Positions 13,017 to 25,574 are shown, counted from the first letter of the stretch. The stretch is DNA of 64,000 bases from Lycium barbarum (GCF_019175385.1 NC_083337.1:23630385-23694384), one strand, 5' to 3'. Translations and numbers: made by a program. Notes: a model not told the origin generated them from the letters alone.

Positions 13017-13478
13017 TCTATGAGGATCAACAATATGTCTTAAGAAAGATTTAATTAGTTGGCTAAATTGTCAATCGGAAAAGAACTAGCTAGTCCAACA
13101 CTAGAAAAAATTTGATTATAACCAAATAGTTGATTAGTAAACGTTGCATCTCAAAAACACTGAAGAATAAAATTCAAATAATGGTATAAGTCAAATTTTA
13201 TTAGATAAGTTTAAGCTGTTTTATAAGGATTTAATTATAAATTCTTATAATTATCTATGAGGATCAACAATATGTCTCAAGAAAGATTTAATTAGTTGGC
13301 CAAATTGTCAATCGGAAAAGAACTAGCTAGTCCAACACTAGAAAAACATTGATCATAACCAAATAGTTGATTAATAAACGTTGCATCTCAAAAACACTGA
13401 AGAATAAAATTCAAATAATGGTATAAGTCAAATTTTATTAGATAAGTTTAAGGTGTTTTATAAGGATTTAATTATATT
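13014..13478. repeat. Near-tandem duplication, 237-bp offset
   Basis: The segment beginning 'ttatctatgaggatc' near 13014 recurs near 13251 with few differences and the same end, 'ggatttaattata'. The copies are separated by about 10 bp. The first copy abuts the TA microsatellite, which may have helped create the duplication. Confidence 0.9.
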
Positions 13479-13618
13479 TAGGCCACTAGCTCCATTGGGT
13501 TGCACCAAACTAAAACTAGTACTTGCCTATTTAAGACAGATTTCGGTGATTCACTATAAATATTTGGACAGGACTACAATTGTTACTACACATAGGTCAT
13601 TAGGTCGCATTCCTTTAT

Positions 13619-14480
13619 GGGCAAAGGGCCAAATATACTCATGTACTATCAGAAAAGGGTCAAATATACATCTTGTTATATTTTCGGTTCAAATATACCC
13701 CTGCATTATACTTTTGGTATAAATATATCCTTCTTCCGTAAAATTATCCAAGGTGGACACTAAGTCTGATGTGTCACTGACAACTCGGTGAGGTGGACAC
13801 CACGTGGCATGTCACCTCACCACTCCATTTAGTCTGATAGATTTTTCCATTTTGTTGGTTCTCTGATTGTTTGGTGTGGCAGGTCTTCGTTAATTTGATT
13901 TGGTTTGACTTCTATTTTGTTAGTATAGAATAATTTGGTTTTTAGGATTTTTGTTAAGTTGAGATTAACTGCAAGTTACTTTCAGTGGGTTAAGGTATTC
14001 TGCTGAAATTTGTTGAAGTACTGTCTGAGCAAAGGCTTCTGAATTATTTGGTTTACTTTCAAGTGGCTTGAAGCCTTTTACAGAAGTTGTTGAATTTTGA
14101 GGTTTGGGGTTTATGGATTTTTTTAAATTTTCTTAGGTGATTCTAGGTCTTGTTGGAGTCGCCAAAGACTGTATACATTTTTCGTTCTGGCGATTGAATT
14201 TGATAGCAAATCTGAATGAGGAATAAAGCAGAAGTACAGAAGCCAGAAGGGAAGGAAAGGGCTAATGGATTGGGTGGTGAGGTTGCATTCCATGTGGTGT
14301 CCACCTCACCGAGTTGTCAGTGACATATCAGACTTGGTGTCCACTTTGGATAATTTTTACGGAGAAGAGGTATATTTGAACCAAAAGCATAACGGTGGGG
14401 GTATATTTGAACCCAAAGTATAACGAGTGGTATATTTGGCCGTTTTCCAATACTACATGGGTGTATTTGACCCTTTTCCG
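13619..14480. mobile_element. Non-autonomous MULE with ~205-bp inverted ends
   Basis: The 862-bp element starts 'gggcaaagggccaaatatac' and ends 'gtgtatttgacccttttccg', which are inverted partners. The inverted similarity extends inward about 205 bp on each side (to about 13826 and from about 14276). A perfect 9-bp TSD, ttcctttat, occupies 13610-13618 and 14481-14489, the length expected of Mutator-type insertion. The 450-bp middle has no ORF. Confidence 0.85.
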
Positions 14481-15573
14481 TTCCTTTATTGGTATTTAAC
14501 TGAAACTCCAGGTGATTTTGTATATGTGCAAATGCAATACTTAGTTTTCCAGTATAATTTCCATGTCATACATAGTACTTGTAACCTGATTATATGTTAT
14601 GTATAAATATTTGTAGTGTGAATTTAACCCGTTAATTTCCTTCAGCTCTAGCTCACTTCCGGGAACATTCTCCATCAGTGGAATCGTGCCACATTGAACA
14701 GTTTCTCGAGGTCAAGACCATTTTCATCACTGGTGCAACGGGCTACCTCGCAAAGGGTACTTTCTGTATCTCCTTTAGGTGCTTTTTGAGTAGATGCACA
14801 CATAAATAATAGTATTACTAGTGCTTCTTTGTAAACTAGCAATATATGTCCGTGCATCATGTTTATTCACTTTAATTAGCTAGTCTTTAAGGTTTTTATT
14901 TTGTAAATAACTTTTAAAAACATTGTAATTGTTATTATATATAGTAACATATACAAAATGTATTTTATATACCATCACTTTAGTTATAATTAAAAAATGG
15001 AGTTTAAAAATTAAAAACATATGATGGAATTAAGTCTTTGAGATGGAAAGAGTCGGATTTTTTTCTCATTATCATGACAATGAAAGTTGTTCATCGATGT
15101 GGAAAAAAAAATTAGTAAGAATATGAGGGAAAACTAATATTTTGATTCTAGATTTTTTCTTTTTAAATTCTTTAATATCTTATATATATATATATATATA
15201 TATCGACAGGTTGATAGACATCTCAATTAACTAACTGTTCAGATCCAAACATAAGAACCACTGTTGTATATATTTGATTTTTTTAAAAGCAAAACTAATA
15301 AAATATTTTTGTTAAATTAATTAAAAATTATGTTAATAAGGGGTAAATTAGTTACATTATAATTTTTATATTAACAATTATAGATAAAAGGAATTGTTAC
15401 AAAAGAAATCAAAATTAGAAAGATATATGTTATATGGTAAATCACCAAATTTTAATTCTGAAATGAAAATATAAAGCAATACATTTTATAAATGTAAAGA
15501 AACAATAACCAGAGAATGCAAAGGAGAGTAAAATAAGTAAAGTAGTGACAAAGAAGGAAAACAGGGATAAAAG

Positions 15574-17110
15574 TCACTCCCTCCCTTCACTTTTACTTGT
15601 CCACGTTAACATATCAAGAGAAAGAAAATTTTCTTCTTCTTATTTTACCCTTCACATTAATTATTCATTTTCGAATCATTTTCTAAGACTATTGAGACTA
15701 TACACCAATAATATGGATATTGTGATAAAATATATACTTCATTTTATTAACTCTTAAGAGCGTGAAAAGTCAAAAGTGCACAACTAAAAGTGCACGGAGG
15801 GAATAAATATGTGTAGGAGAATTAAAATTGAAGTGCATACGTGTATACATGAGAAGAGAATAAATACTCAGTATTATGACATATGTCCAAGTGGATTAAA
15901 AAAATAGTTAGTTAAAGTGTACAATTTATGTAACTTCTAGTACAAATTTGCAATGCTATTGTTCATCCTCTCTTCACATTTAAGGTATTGACAAAGAAGG
16001 AAAATGGGGATAAAAGTCACTCCCTCCGTTCACTTTTACTTGTCCACGTTAACATATCAAGAGAAAAAATAATTCTTCTTATTATTAATTTTACTCTTCA
16101 CATTAATTACTCATTTTCAAATCATTTTACAACGCTATTGAGACTTACACTAATAAATATGAATATTATGGTAAAAAATATATACTCCCTTCGTCTCCTA
16201 TTACTTGTCACTTTCCATTTTGCACGCCCCTTAAGAAATCATAAATAAAATATATAATTTACTATCTTACCCCTATCTTTATCCAATAAATACTCTAATC
16301 AAAATTGACTATTTTCAAGAACATTTATTACTAAAGGAAGATGAGAAAGATTTAATTAATTTTATTTTGATTTTGTCAATGAACAAGTAATGTAGCCAAG
16401 TAATATGAGACAGAGAGGGTAAGATAGGAAAGATTTAATTAATTTTATTTTGGTTTTGTAAATGAGCAAGTAATTTGGACATATATTTTTAGTAAAGTGG
16501 TCAAGTAATATGGGACGGAGGGACTACTTCATTTATTAATTCTTAAAAAACGTGAAAAATCAAAAGTGAACAAGTAAAAGTGCACGGAAGAAATAAATTT
16601 GTGTCAGAGAATTAAAATTAAAGTGCATACGTGTATGCATAAAAAGAAAATAAATATTTAGTACTATGACATATGTCCATATGGGGAAAAAAGTAGTTTA
16701 GTCATGTGGCCAAGTAATATTAGACGGAGGGAGTACTTCATTTATTAATTCCTAAAGAACGTGAAAAGTCAAAAGTGAACAAGTAAAAGTGCACAGAGGA
16801 AATAAATATGTCGGAGAATTAAAATTGAAGTGCATACATGTATATATGAGAAGAGAATAAATATTCAATAGCCAAATAATATGGGACGGAGAGGGTAAAG
16901 TGGGAAAGATTTAATTAATTTTATCTTAGTTTTGTAATGAACAAGTAATTTAGGCATATATTTTTAGTAATGTGGCCAAGTAATATGGGACAGAGGGAGT
17001 GCTTCATTTATTAATTCTTAAAGAACGTGAAAAGTCAAAAGTGGACAAGTAAAAGTTTGCGGAGGAAATAAATGTGTCAGAGAATTAAAATTGAAATGCA
17101 TACATATATA
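15574..17110. repeat. Nested cluster of MITE copies in FAR intron 1
   Basis: 'ctccctccgttcacttttac'-type ends recur at 15577 and 16019, with inverted partners such as 'gtgcacggagggaata' near 15792. A second family, 'actcccttcgtctcc' at 16186 with 'atgggacggaggg' near 16512, is nested inside one copy. A ~160-bp internal block (from 'cttcatttattaattctt' to 'gacatatgtcca') is present about four times, near 15735, 16526, 16736 and 17003. The 'ctccctccgt' ends resemble Stowaway-type MITEs. Individual boundaries and TSDs are uncertain. Confidence 0.75.
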
Positions 17111-17766
17111 CATGAGAAAAGAATAAATATTCAGTACGATGACATGTGTACACGTGGAATAAAAAAGTAATTGATTAAAATGTACAATTTATATAACTTT
17201 TGATACAAGTATTCATTGCTACGTTAATCCTCTTGAACACTTATATATAATAGAAAAATGAAGTCAGTTGGTCCAACCTTGATAAACACGTGTAACCAAG
17301 AAGAGAAATCTAAGGGACTATAAGTATGAAACAAATTTCCCATATTAAATGACTTATTTTCTAAATTGCCCTTGTTGGTACACCCTCCAGAACAATTTTA
17401 CATGCTTTTCGTACAATCATTTTGAGCCGTGTTTGTCCCACTAACTGCCACTTCTATAATAGAGTAGAGTAATTCTTGTAGTTCTCGTGGGGAAGATACT
17501 CACAGTCCAACCAAAAGCGAAGAAGCTCTACTTGCTAAAAAGAGCTCCAGATTCAAATTCAGCTAAAGAACGCTTAAACAACGAGGTACTACCTAACTAC
17601 TGTAAATAAGATAGAAAAATATTATCGAAGAAGAAATGACTTACAGGCGTGAAGAATCAACTTTTCTTCAAGAGATATTGTTCATATACATACTGGGGAA
17701 AATACAAGCAATCTCTTAAGGATATAACAAAGCCCTTGTTTCAACTTGCAGATTTTTCTTGAAGTA

Positions 17767-18030
17767 ATTGCACGGTTTACCTTCAAATGGACTGGTCTTT
17801 AATTTTTTTGCCCTTCAAATGGGTTGGTATTTAATTATTGTCCTTCAAAATCGAACTTATGCCTAGCGGGACATAAGATCTTTAAGGGCGCTGACATAAC
17901 TTGTGGATATTATGATGCATAACTTATGTCCCTCTAGTCATAAGTTCAATTTTAAAGACAAAAATTAAAGACCAACCCATTTGAAGGACAAAAATTAAAG
18001 GTCAGCACAAAATAGGGACAAAAGTGCAAC
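17767..18030. mobile_element. MITE with ~95-bp inverted ends in FAR intron 2
   Basis: The left arm ('ttgcac...ccttcaaatgggttgg') matches the right arm ('ccaacccatttgaagg...gtgcaac') in reverse complement over most of the element, leaving a short loop around 17870-17930. A transcript could fold into a long hairpin. The TSD is not clear. Confidence 0.7.
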
Positions 18031-18885
18031 TGAATCATTTTTCTAAGCCACTTCACGAAAGAAAACCTTGTTTATAAAGTTAGAAAAGTGACTATTTTAA
18101 ATAATCATCTTTTTCATGAACAGACATGTCCATTGAAATTCAAATTTTAAATAAAATCTGGAAATGCAAAGGCTTTTAATATTTAAAGCCTTCAAACTCA
18201 TGTTGCCCTCGGTTGTGGTCAATCCCACTTCACATATATTACAAACTATGTAACAACTACTATATACTAAATGATTGTGTTCAGCAGTAGCAGAGATAAT
18301 AGTCAGCACATTGGACTACATGTCCATAGTCATGCATTACCACATGAGAATTCAAGATTATCATAGCTCAGTGCTCAATGTGATGTTTTAACTGCAGGTT
18401 ATAAAAACGGATCTGTTCGGAATTCTAAGGGAGAAGTTGGGTGCGACATACATGGCTTTATAGAAGAAAAGGTTTTTCCTATTTATGGTGATATAGCTAG
18501 TGATAATTTGGGGATAAATTCCGAGCTTAAAGATCAGATGTGCAGAGAAATAGACATAATTGTAAACTCTGCTGCAACAACTAGGTTTGACGAAAGGTAG
18601 ATATAAAATGAAATTATTTTTCCTAAATTAAAATGAAAACATTTACTCCAAAATTTTTGCAGATATGATACTGCAATAAGGATCAATACACTGGGTGCCG
18701 TGAATGTTGTCAAATTCTCCAAGCAGTGTTCAAAAGTAAAGTCGCTTCTCCATGTAAGCACAGGTCAGCTCCATCATGTGCTTAATCAAATTTGATTATC
18801 ATGTGACTTCTTTGCGCGTATTAACTTTAGAATAAAGTATGGTTCTTTTCAGCCTATGTTTGTGGGAAAAATGGACTGATACTAG

Positions 18886-19372
18886 TGTTGGGAAGAAACA
18901 AGCAATAACCAAATTACACGACGAGGTAAAAGCGGATGAAATACCCAAGTCAAAACTTCCCACACTATTTGAACCAAGAGAAGACAATAAACACTAACAC
19001 AAATGGAAATCCGGGCAGCAGTTATACCAACAGTAAAATAGCAAAGCAAGCAAAAATAAATCGAATGGAAGAGACACCAAATTTACGTGGTAAAACCCCT
19101 TCAAGGTGAAGAGGAAACATCCACAGGACCTCCGGCCCACAAAAACTCCACTATAATCAACAAGAGTTACAACAATGTTCTCCAAATGACTACAACAACA
19201 AAGCCAAGCACGAGGCAACAATACATAAAAGATAGCACCAAAACTAGCAAAGAAAGGAGAGAAATCACCCCCAAAAACGAATTACTGTTGAGAGGTAAAC
19301 GATTCATAAAAGCAATCTATCTCATTGATACAAGTATATATCCTATTTGCACCAACATATTTATGATTGTTC
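18886..19372. mobile_element. Unclassified repeat insertion at the end of FAR exon 5
   Basis: FAR coding similarity stops abruptly at 18885 and resumes at an acceptor near 19374. The intervening sequence starts 'tgttgggaagaaacaagc' and includes 'tttacgtggtaaaacccc', a phrase I associate with plant retrotransposon terminal regions. The FAR segment normally found here is absent. No matching right terminus or TSD was found, so this may be an insertion with a deletion. Overlapping short ORFs here are not conserved genes. Confidence 0.45.
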
Positions 19373-19799
19373 AGGGCAAGACTACATGGATGGACAAACA
19401 CATACACATTCACAAAAGCAATGGAAAAGATGCTCTTGGGGCACCTCAAGGAGGATGTTACACCTCGGAAAATTTTCTGTTGATGCACCAGTGAATAGAC
19501 TAGTGAAGAGCACGAGTATACGGTATTTCATTAAGTAAGAGATGACATTAGACGACCCTAGTTAAGATTTCATAGATGTTCGAGATAGGGGAGGAAAGTT
19601 TGCTAAGGGAAGGCAAGGCATACGAAAGGTATCGAAAAGGAATTACGAGTAACAACTCAACGAGGATTTAATAATGCTTTGGAGAAGAGTTATAATGTCC
19701 CTTAGATTGTTAATGAGGTGATAAACAAGTGCTAAGAAGGTTCATAAGGATTGGAAATCAAACGAGTCGACGAGAACGAACTTCGGAACACTAGGGATT

Positions 19800-19950
19800 A
19801 TACGGCCAAACATATTGGTCGTATAAAACATACGGACCGTATGTTGGACCGTACAATCATTCCAGATTGTCACCATTCTCTGGACCAAATCTATGGCCAG
19901 ACATACGATCAGTATAAATTATACGGACCATATGTTGGTCCGTAGAACTG
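19800..19950. repeat. Inverted 'acggaccgtat/ttggtcc' motifs in solo LTR B1
   Basis: Several short inverted motifs such as 'catacggaccgtatg' and 'tacggaccatatgttggtcc' cluster here, giving hairpin potential within the LTR. No function is assigned. Confidence 0.5.
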
Positions 19951-20921
19951 GTCGGGAACAGATTTGGTGTATTTAATGAGGGATCAAGTCTTATTTCATC
20001 CCATTTCCATATCACACCCCTTCTCTATCACACCCCTTCTCTCTAAAACATCTCTCTACATTTATTCCACACGAATTCAAGCGGTATTAGTGATCAACAA
20101 CGTAAACTAAGTGAATCAAGTGTAAGAAACCCATTAAAAGATCATCCAAGTCAAGAAATCTCATTGGAGATGAACTAGGGTTTTGGCTCAAGTGAAGTAT
20201 TTCCATCCAAAGCTTGTTCCTACAACATCTAAGGTAAGATTTATGGTATTTCCATGTTGCTTAAGCTATTTGAGAGTTGAAACACTTGGATTGTAGAAGG
20301 ATATAGAAAATGGGTCATGAATGTGAAATAGTGTCATCTTTGAGTAATAGTTTGGATTGAGTGATGATTCGTGATATGATATGATTGTAATCATGTTGTA
20401 AATGATGTTGAGAACATGAGATAGACATTGTATGTGAATGAACGTAGTCGTGTGTTATGACCATGGATATGGGTGATTGGAAGCGAATTGAGGAATATAG
20501 ATGATGTGGATAATTAATGACTATTGTTATGATATTGTGAATGTATTATTGACGTTTGGGAGTTGATTTACGATATGGGGGAATGTCGTATAAATAAAGG
20601 AGATTCTGTCCAATTTTCTCTAACCTTAGTCATTTATGCTAGCTATCGATTTCTAATGGTAGTATGACTTTAATGAAGGTAGAAACGTGAGCTTCGGAGG
20701 AGAATGTGCAAGTGTAGAATAGTTGAACGGGAAGGTATGTAAGGCTAACCCTTCTTTCATAAGGCATGGTTCTTTGGCCAATCATATAAATCTTTTATAA
20801 GTCTATGATATCCTCCAAATGACTCTATCTTCAAAAACTACTAAGCTTATGATTCTCAATATGTTACGATTGTACTAAGTTCCTCATATGACGAATAATC
20901 CCATGAGGATAGATGTAATGT

Positions 20922-20993
20922 ACGACGATAATGATAACGACGATAATAGCGATGACAATAACGATGACGATGATAATAGTGATGATAATAGTA
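20922..20993. repeat. (GAT/GACGAT)n imperfect microsatellite
   Basis: Interrupted gataat/gacgat units inside solo LTR B1. It is polymorphism-prone and has no coding potential. Confidence 0.85.
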
Positions 20994-22860
20994 AAGATGT
21001 TTATGAGCTATTATGTATATGTGCCTATGTATGACTATTATGGAACCCCGAGCTTATAAGGCCGGGTAGAATGTATATATATTTATGTAACGCGCGTGCA
21101 CCTCTGCAGTTGGGTACGGATAACCCTGAAGCCTTGGTATGGCCAGGTATGTGTAACCTTGAGCGTTGGTTGGCCAAGTATGTATGATAACCGAGCCTAG
21201 CCATGATCGGGTACTTGAAACATCGAACCTTCGTGGTCGGGCATGCTATGTAAATGCTATGTATATGATATGGTTATGTATATGATATAGATATGAGTAT
21301 GAATACGAATATGATACGAATATGAATAAGACTATGTATATGAATACGATTATGGACGCAATGTAAATGAGTACGGACACGGATATGGATGTATGTATAC
21401 AAATACGTGTGAGAAATGGAAGGTCCCCATGAGAAGCAAGTAAGTGCTTATGACGATGATTCTACTATCTCCCATCTTATGCTATTTCTCATGTTCCTTA
21501 TTATGCTTCTATATTGATCATGCTTTACATACTCAGTACATTCTTCGTACTAAAGTCCTTTTGTTTGTGGACGCTGCGTCATGCCCGCAGGTGCCCAGGG
21601 AGACAGACTTGATCCATAGCTACATTCTCAGGGACTACATAGCGGAGCTCCATTTCATTCGGAGCTGTAGCTTTTGGTATTAATTCTTTTGTGTACATAA
21701 TTATGGGCATAGCGGGGTCCTGTCCCGCCTATATGATATGACATACTCTCCTTAGAGGTTCGTAGACGTGTGTATATAGTTAGATGTGTTTGGCCTTGTC
21801 GGCCTATATTTTGGATATCATTTTGTTAGCCTTGTCGGCTTATGTACATTGATATGGGCTTAGTTGCTAATGTTGATATAAAGGTATTGTTGCCTAATGG
21901 GATTCGTATGATTGATGAATAGAAATGTATGATTTAATATGTGGCTCACCTAGATGTGAATGTAAAGGGATGTTAAGAGGTGCCCGGGTGGGCTAGCACC
22001 GGGTGCCCGTCGCGGCCCTCCGGTTGGGAAGTGACAGAGGATCTGCAACTGATAATCCTATAGCCAACAATTATATCAAGCACCTACAAGGAGCCATTAA
22101 TTGGATGGATTGAAGGAATGAGGTAATAATTATATACCATTTATGCACACATAAAAATTAAAGAAGAGTAAGTCTAATTAGTAAACCAATATAATCTGCT
22201 TCTTCCTTCCCACAGAACCACAGATACGTTTTTTGTTGGCTATGGTAAAGGAAAACACAAAGTTGCACTGGGTGACAGAGAATCTATAGTAGATGTGGTA
22301 TGTGAGTCAGTCATGTGTATATATAGTGTATACCATATGTCAGCGGGTCTTATCAGTTCAATTCGATCTCCTAAGTATTTACACTAATTCCTTAATGCCA
22401 TCTTGCAATTTTTCCAAGATTTCAGTCGATATGGTTGTGAATTCAGTCATCGCGGCTATGGTAGCTCATGAAAATCCATCTTCCCATACTGTTTACCATA
22501 TTAGCTCCTCTAGGAAGAATCCGCTCAAATTTGATGATATGATACGAATTGGTGTTGATTACTTCAAGACGAATCCATGGATTGACGAAAGAGGAAAGCC
22601 AGTCAAAGTGAAGAAATTTCATTTACTGGATAGCATGGCTAGCTTTCACAAATACATAGCAATCCACTACATGCCAACATTAAAGGTTAGTTTTGCATAG
22701 TAATGTCTTCTTAGATAAACTAGAAAACTCATGATACATATTAACTAAAAGATGAAAAGATCCAGATATGCAAGAGCGATGCATAGAAAAAGGATTTTAT
22801 GAATGTTGACATGCACTTCAGCATTGATGGCATACCACTGGCTAAGTTTATAGTTTTGAC

Positions 22861-24001
22861 GGCAAAATACATCAAATGATCCCTGAACCATACTCGAAAT
22901 GTCGAGTTCACACTCAAACTATACAGACGAACTATTACACACCTGAACATCTAAAAAGTGAATTTAATACCACCCTACAAGCTGACATGGCACAAAACAT
23001 AAAAAATAATTAAAAAGTGGCGCGTTTTTTTTATTAAATTTATTTGTTTATTTTTTTTTAATTAAAATAAATGTTTTTGTAGTCCCCCCACCCCCTCTAT
23101 CCCTCCAAACCCGCCCACCCTCCCTTTCTTCTTCATTCGTGCACCCTTCACCCCTACTCATTTTTTTCCTTTTTCATTCTCTCTCTCCTCCCTTCACGCC
23201 TGCTCTATCCCTCTACCACGCCGCCGCCTTGTCCCTCCTCTTCTCCTCCATCTTCACGCCACACCGCCCCCACCCCACAAACCCTCCCTTTCTTCTTTAT
23301 TTCCCCCCTTCTCACTGGCCTCATCTCATTTCCGCCATTGTCGGAGCTCCTATGAGCTCGTCTCCCTTTCTCGTTCATCTGCACACCCTCACGCCTCCTC
23401 CATCTTATTTCTCCTTCCTTTTCTTTTTCCATTCTCCTTTTTTTTTTCAACTAGTCCTAGTAGCCTCATCACCCTTCCACAGTGATATGCAAAAGAAAAA
23501 GCAAAGGGCTTTTTGATTTATCATCAATTTTCAAACAAGCAAAAAATGGGTGTTCCTTCGTGTTTGGTTGTTTATGTTCTTGTTGGAGTTTTTTTCATTT
23601 CAATGGATTGATAATGGTGACTTCGGTGGTGGAGGATATGGTGTTTCCGTTAGGATAAAAGAGATGGGGTGGGTGGGGTTATTTAGTGATGAAGAAGATA
23701 TAATTATTGGAGGATTTTAATGGATAATTAAGAATTCATTAGTGTAAACTATAATTAATAAAAGAAAAATCAATGAATAAAGAAAGTAAAATGAAAAGAA
23801 TATAAAAATTAGAAGGTTTCTGACATGGTGCTGACGTGGCGGGCGAGTGTGTAACACCTCCCCATGTGCAATTGGTTATAGATATATCAGGGGTAAAATA
23901 ATTCTTTTAAGTTGTTCGGGGGTGTAATAGGTCGCCTGTATAGTTTGAGTGTGATATTAACATTTTGGGTATAGTTTAGGAGTCATTTGATGTATTTTGC
24001 C
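22861..24001. mobile_element. Non-autonomous MULE in FAR intron 8
   Basis: The 1141-bp element has ends 'ggcaaaatacatcaaatga' and 'tcatttgatgtattttgcc', inverted partners with similarity continuing about 80-100 bp inward. A perfect 10-bp duplication, tagttttgac, occupies 22851-22860 and 24002-24011, close to the 9-11 bp of Mutator-type insertions. The pyrimidine-rich middle (23085-23460) produces long spurious ORFs on both strands and no recognisable protein. Confidence 0.85.
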
Positions 24002-24486
24002 TAGTTTTGACATGTTTGAGATATTAGAGTGGGCAAACTTGATACTTTGCCAACACTTGCAAGCCAAGCGCGCAAACTTACAAAGTAGGATCAAACGTGC
24101 CATTTGACTAGCTGAACTCTACGAACCTTACATATTCTTTGAAGGAATGTGAGTTTATTATTTGATGTCCCTTTCTTTCTTCCTCTTAATTCTATGTTCA
24201 TATTGATTTAGACACCTTGAAGTTTGAATAAACATCTGTCAACTTGTTCATGTTTGATATACTACTGGAAACTAATTAATCAAACATAAAGCTGTTCCAA
24301 ATTGATATTCTAACACCATTCATGCTGATTTTTATCAGATTCGATGATACCAATGTTGAAATGTTGCGTATGGAAACAAGAAAAAGTAATGCAGATGATA
24401 CATTTAATTTTGATCCAACCACCATTCAGTGGGAAAAATACTTCAAGGAAACTCATATTCCCGGATTAGTGAAATACATTTTCTAA

Positions 24487-24735
24487 GAAAGCAGAATTAT
24501 GCCACCAAAGAGGCTCATTTGCCGCTCTGCTTACACTAGAAAGCTGTGTTGCTGCTTAAATTCTATTATATAGTTCTTTGAAAAACTACATCAGTTCAAG
24601 AAAATATTGGAAGCACTAATTCTAAATAAAGAGGGCTAGCTGATATGCTTCTCTGCTTAAATTCCATTATGCTGTTTTCAAATCATTTCAAGAAAATATT
24701 GGTAGTATTATATGTAATTATATTGAAGGACTACT
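24487..24735 (+). other. FAR pseudogene 3' flank
   Basis: AT-rich sequence after the FAR stop codon, presumably a former 3' UTR and downstream flank. No clear polyadenylation signal was chosen. It ends at the Copia-1 target site. Confidence 0.5.
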
Positions 24736-25573
24736 TGTTGCACCCCCCGTGTCCAGAACTGTAGGAAACCAGAACTAGAAACTGGAAAAAAAACCAGTAA
24801 GTAGAAAACGAAAATAGAAATTGTGTGCAAAAATTAAGAAATATCCGAGACCATAGAATTCACTGTGTGTCCTTAAAGAATTTAACCCCCTCACTGTACC
24901 CGAGGTTACAGATTATTTCCTCCCAGGATAAAACGGATATACCTGTCGCAGGAGTGGCGGTATCTCAAACACTTACGACTTCGACGAACTCAAATTTGGC
25001 AACGAAACACACTAAGACTCGATAGTTTTATTTTTGGAAAAAGAATGCAGAATTTGCAATGCAAGGAACATTTTTTCAGTAGTCGAAAATTAAGGCATTG
25101 CCTCAGTTTATATAGCCTCGAACATGCCTGTTCAAAATAGGCCTGGTGGCTGTTCGGAGAGGCCATGCCTTTTTCGAAAAAATAAGAACGTTGGGAAGTT
25201 GGGATTTAAATTTAATTAATTACCAATTAACCAATTAATATTTTCCCGCGGAAATAAAAAATAATTTCAGAAAATGAAGATTGAAGTTAAATAAATTTGG
25301 TCCAAAAAGATTATCAATCAATCAAATTCAAAGCCGAAGCCGAGCCGAGCGACGACGACGGCGCGAGGGGAGTCCCTCTTCTCAACCCTTTAAGAGCTAG
25401 ATGAAGTTCTTTCTAATATAAGCACATAACTTTCCCTTTCTACCACCAATGTGGTACAAAGCTCTTTTTTAAAGGAACTTTGCTTTAAACTTCATTTTCC
25501 TTCAATTGTCTTTTTCCCTCCATTTCTCATTCACACCAACTTAGCTAGCTTCAATCATTAACTAGTTTTAACA
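24736..25573 (-). repeat. Copia-1 3' LTR
   Basis: The 838-bp direct repeat partner of 30555-31387 begins 'tgttgcaccccccgtg' on the plus strand and ends 'actagttttaaca'. Confidence 0.95.
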
Positions 25574-25574
25574 A

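Larger units (their letters stand above)
19456..22036 (+). mobile_element. Solo LTR B1 inside a FAR coding exon
   Basis: The 2581-bp block starts 'tgttacacctcgg' and ends 'ggttgggaagtgaca'. It is flanked by a perfect 5-bp TSD, gagga (19451-19455 and 22037-22041). The FAR reading GHLKE|D continues exactly across it. No internal coding sequence is present. Terminal similarity to the block at 42689-48266 and, inverted, to 56407-56739 marks one Gypsy-like LTR family. Confidence 0.92.
14644..24486 (+). pseudogene. Fatty acyl-CoA reductase (alcohol-forming), disrupted pseudogene
   Basis: Plant FARs reduce long-chain acyl-CoA or acyl-ACP to primary alcohols for wax, suberin or pollen wall. Exon pieces: 14644-14756 (NADPH motif TGATGYLAK), 17482-17585 (LVGKILTVQPKAKKLYLL), 18398-18596, 18663-18763, 18853-18885 (AYVCGKNGLIL), 19375-19455 resuming at 22042-22122 (active-site YTFTK of YxxxK; WIEGMR), 22216-22297, 22419-22685, 24021-24148 (FAR C-terminal domain) and 24339-24486 (ends in TAA). 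GT-AG junctions restore family phase at most joins. Lesions: one base missing near 18444 (LREKLG to CDIHGF), TAG at 22061, TGA at 24105, the exon segment after 18885 lost to an insertion, and a solo LTR in exon 6. No initiating ATG was found in exon 1. The family call is strong; substrate and subfamily are not determinable. Confidence 0.92.

Noticed and set aside
12851..13033. Ile/Tyr repeat ORF
   Set aside because: Pure (TA)n translation.
19087..19494. 135-residue ORF spanning the insertion and a FAR exon
   Set aside because: It runs out of frame through the true FAR exon (ARLHGWTNTYTFTKAM is in another frame) and into the solo LTR.
20922..20993. Possible regulatory or satellite array
   Set aside because: Irregular GAT/GAC units in an LTR; a simple microsatellite explains it.
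23139..23516. 125-residue Pro/Ser-rich ORF and its 81-residue antisense partner
   Set aside because: Low-complexity pyrimidine-rich interior of a non-autonomous MULE in an intron, with no family similarity recognised.
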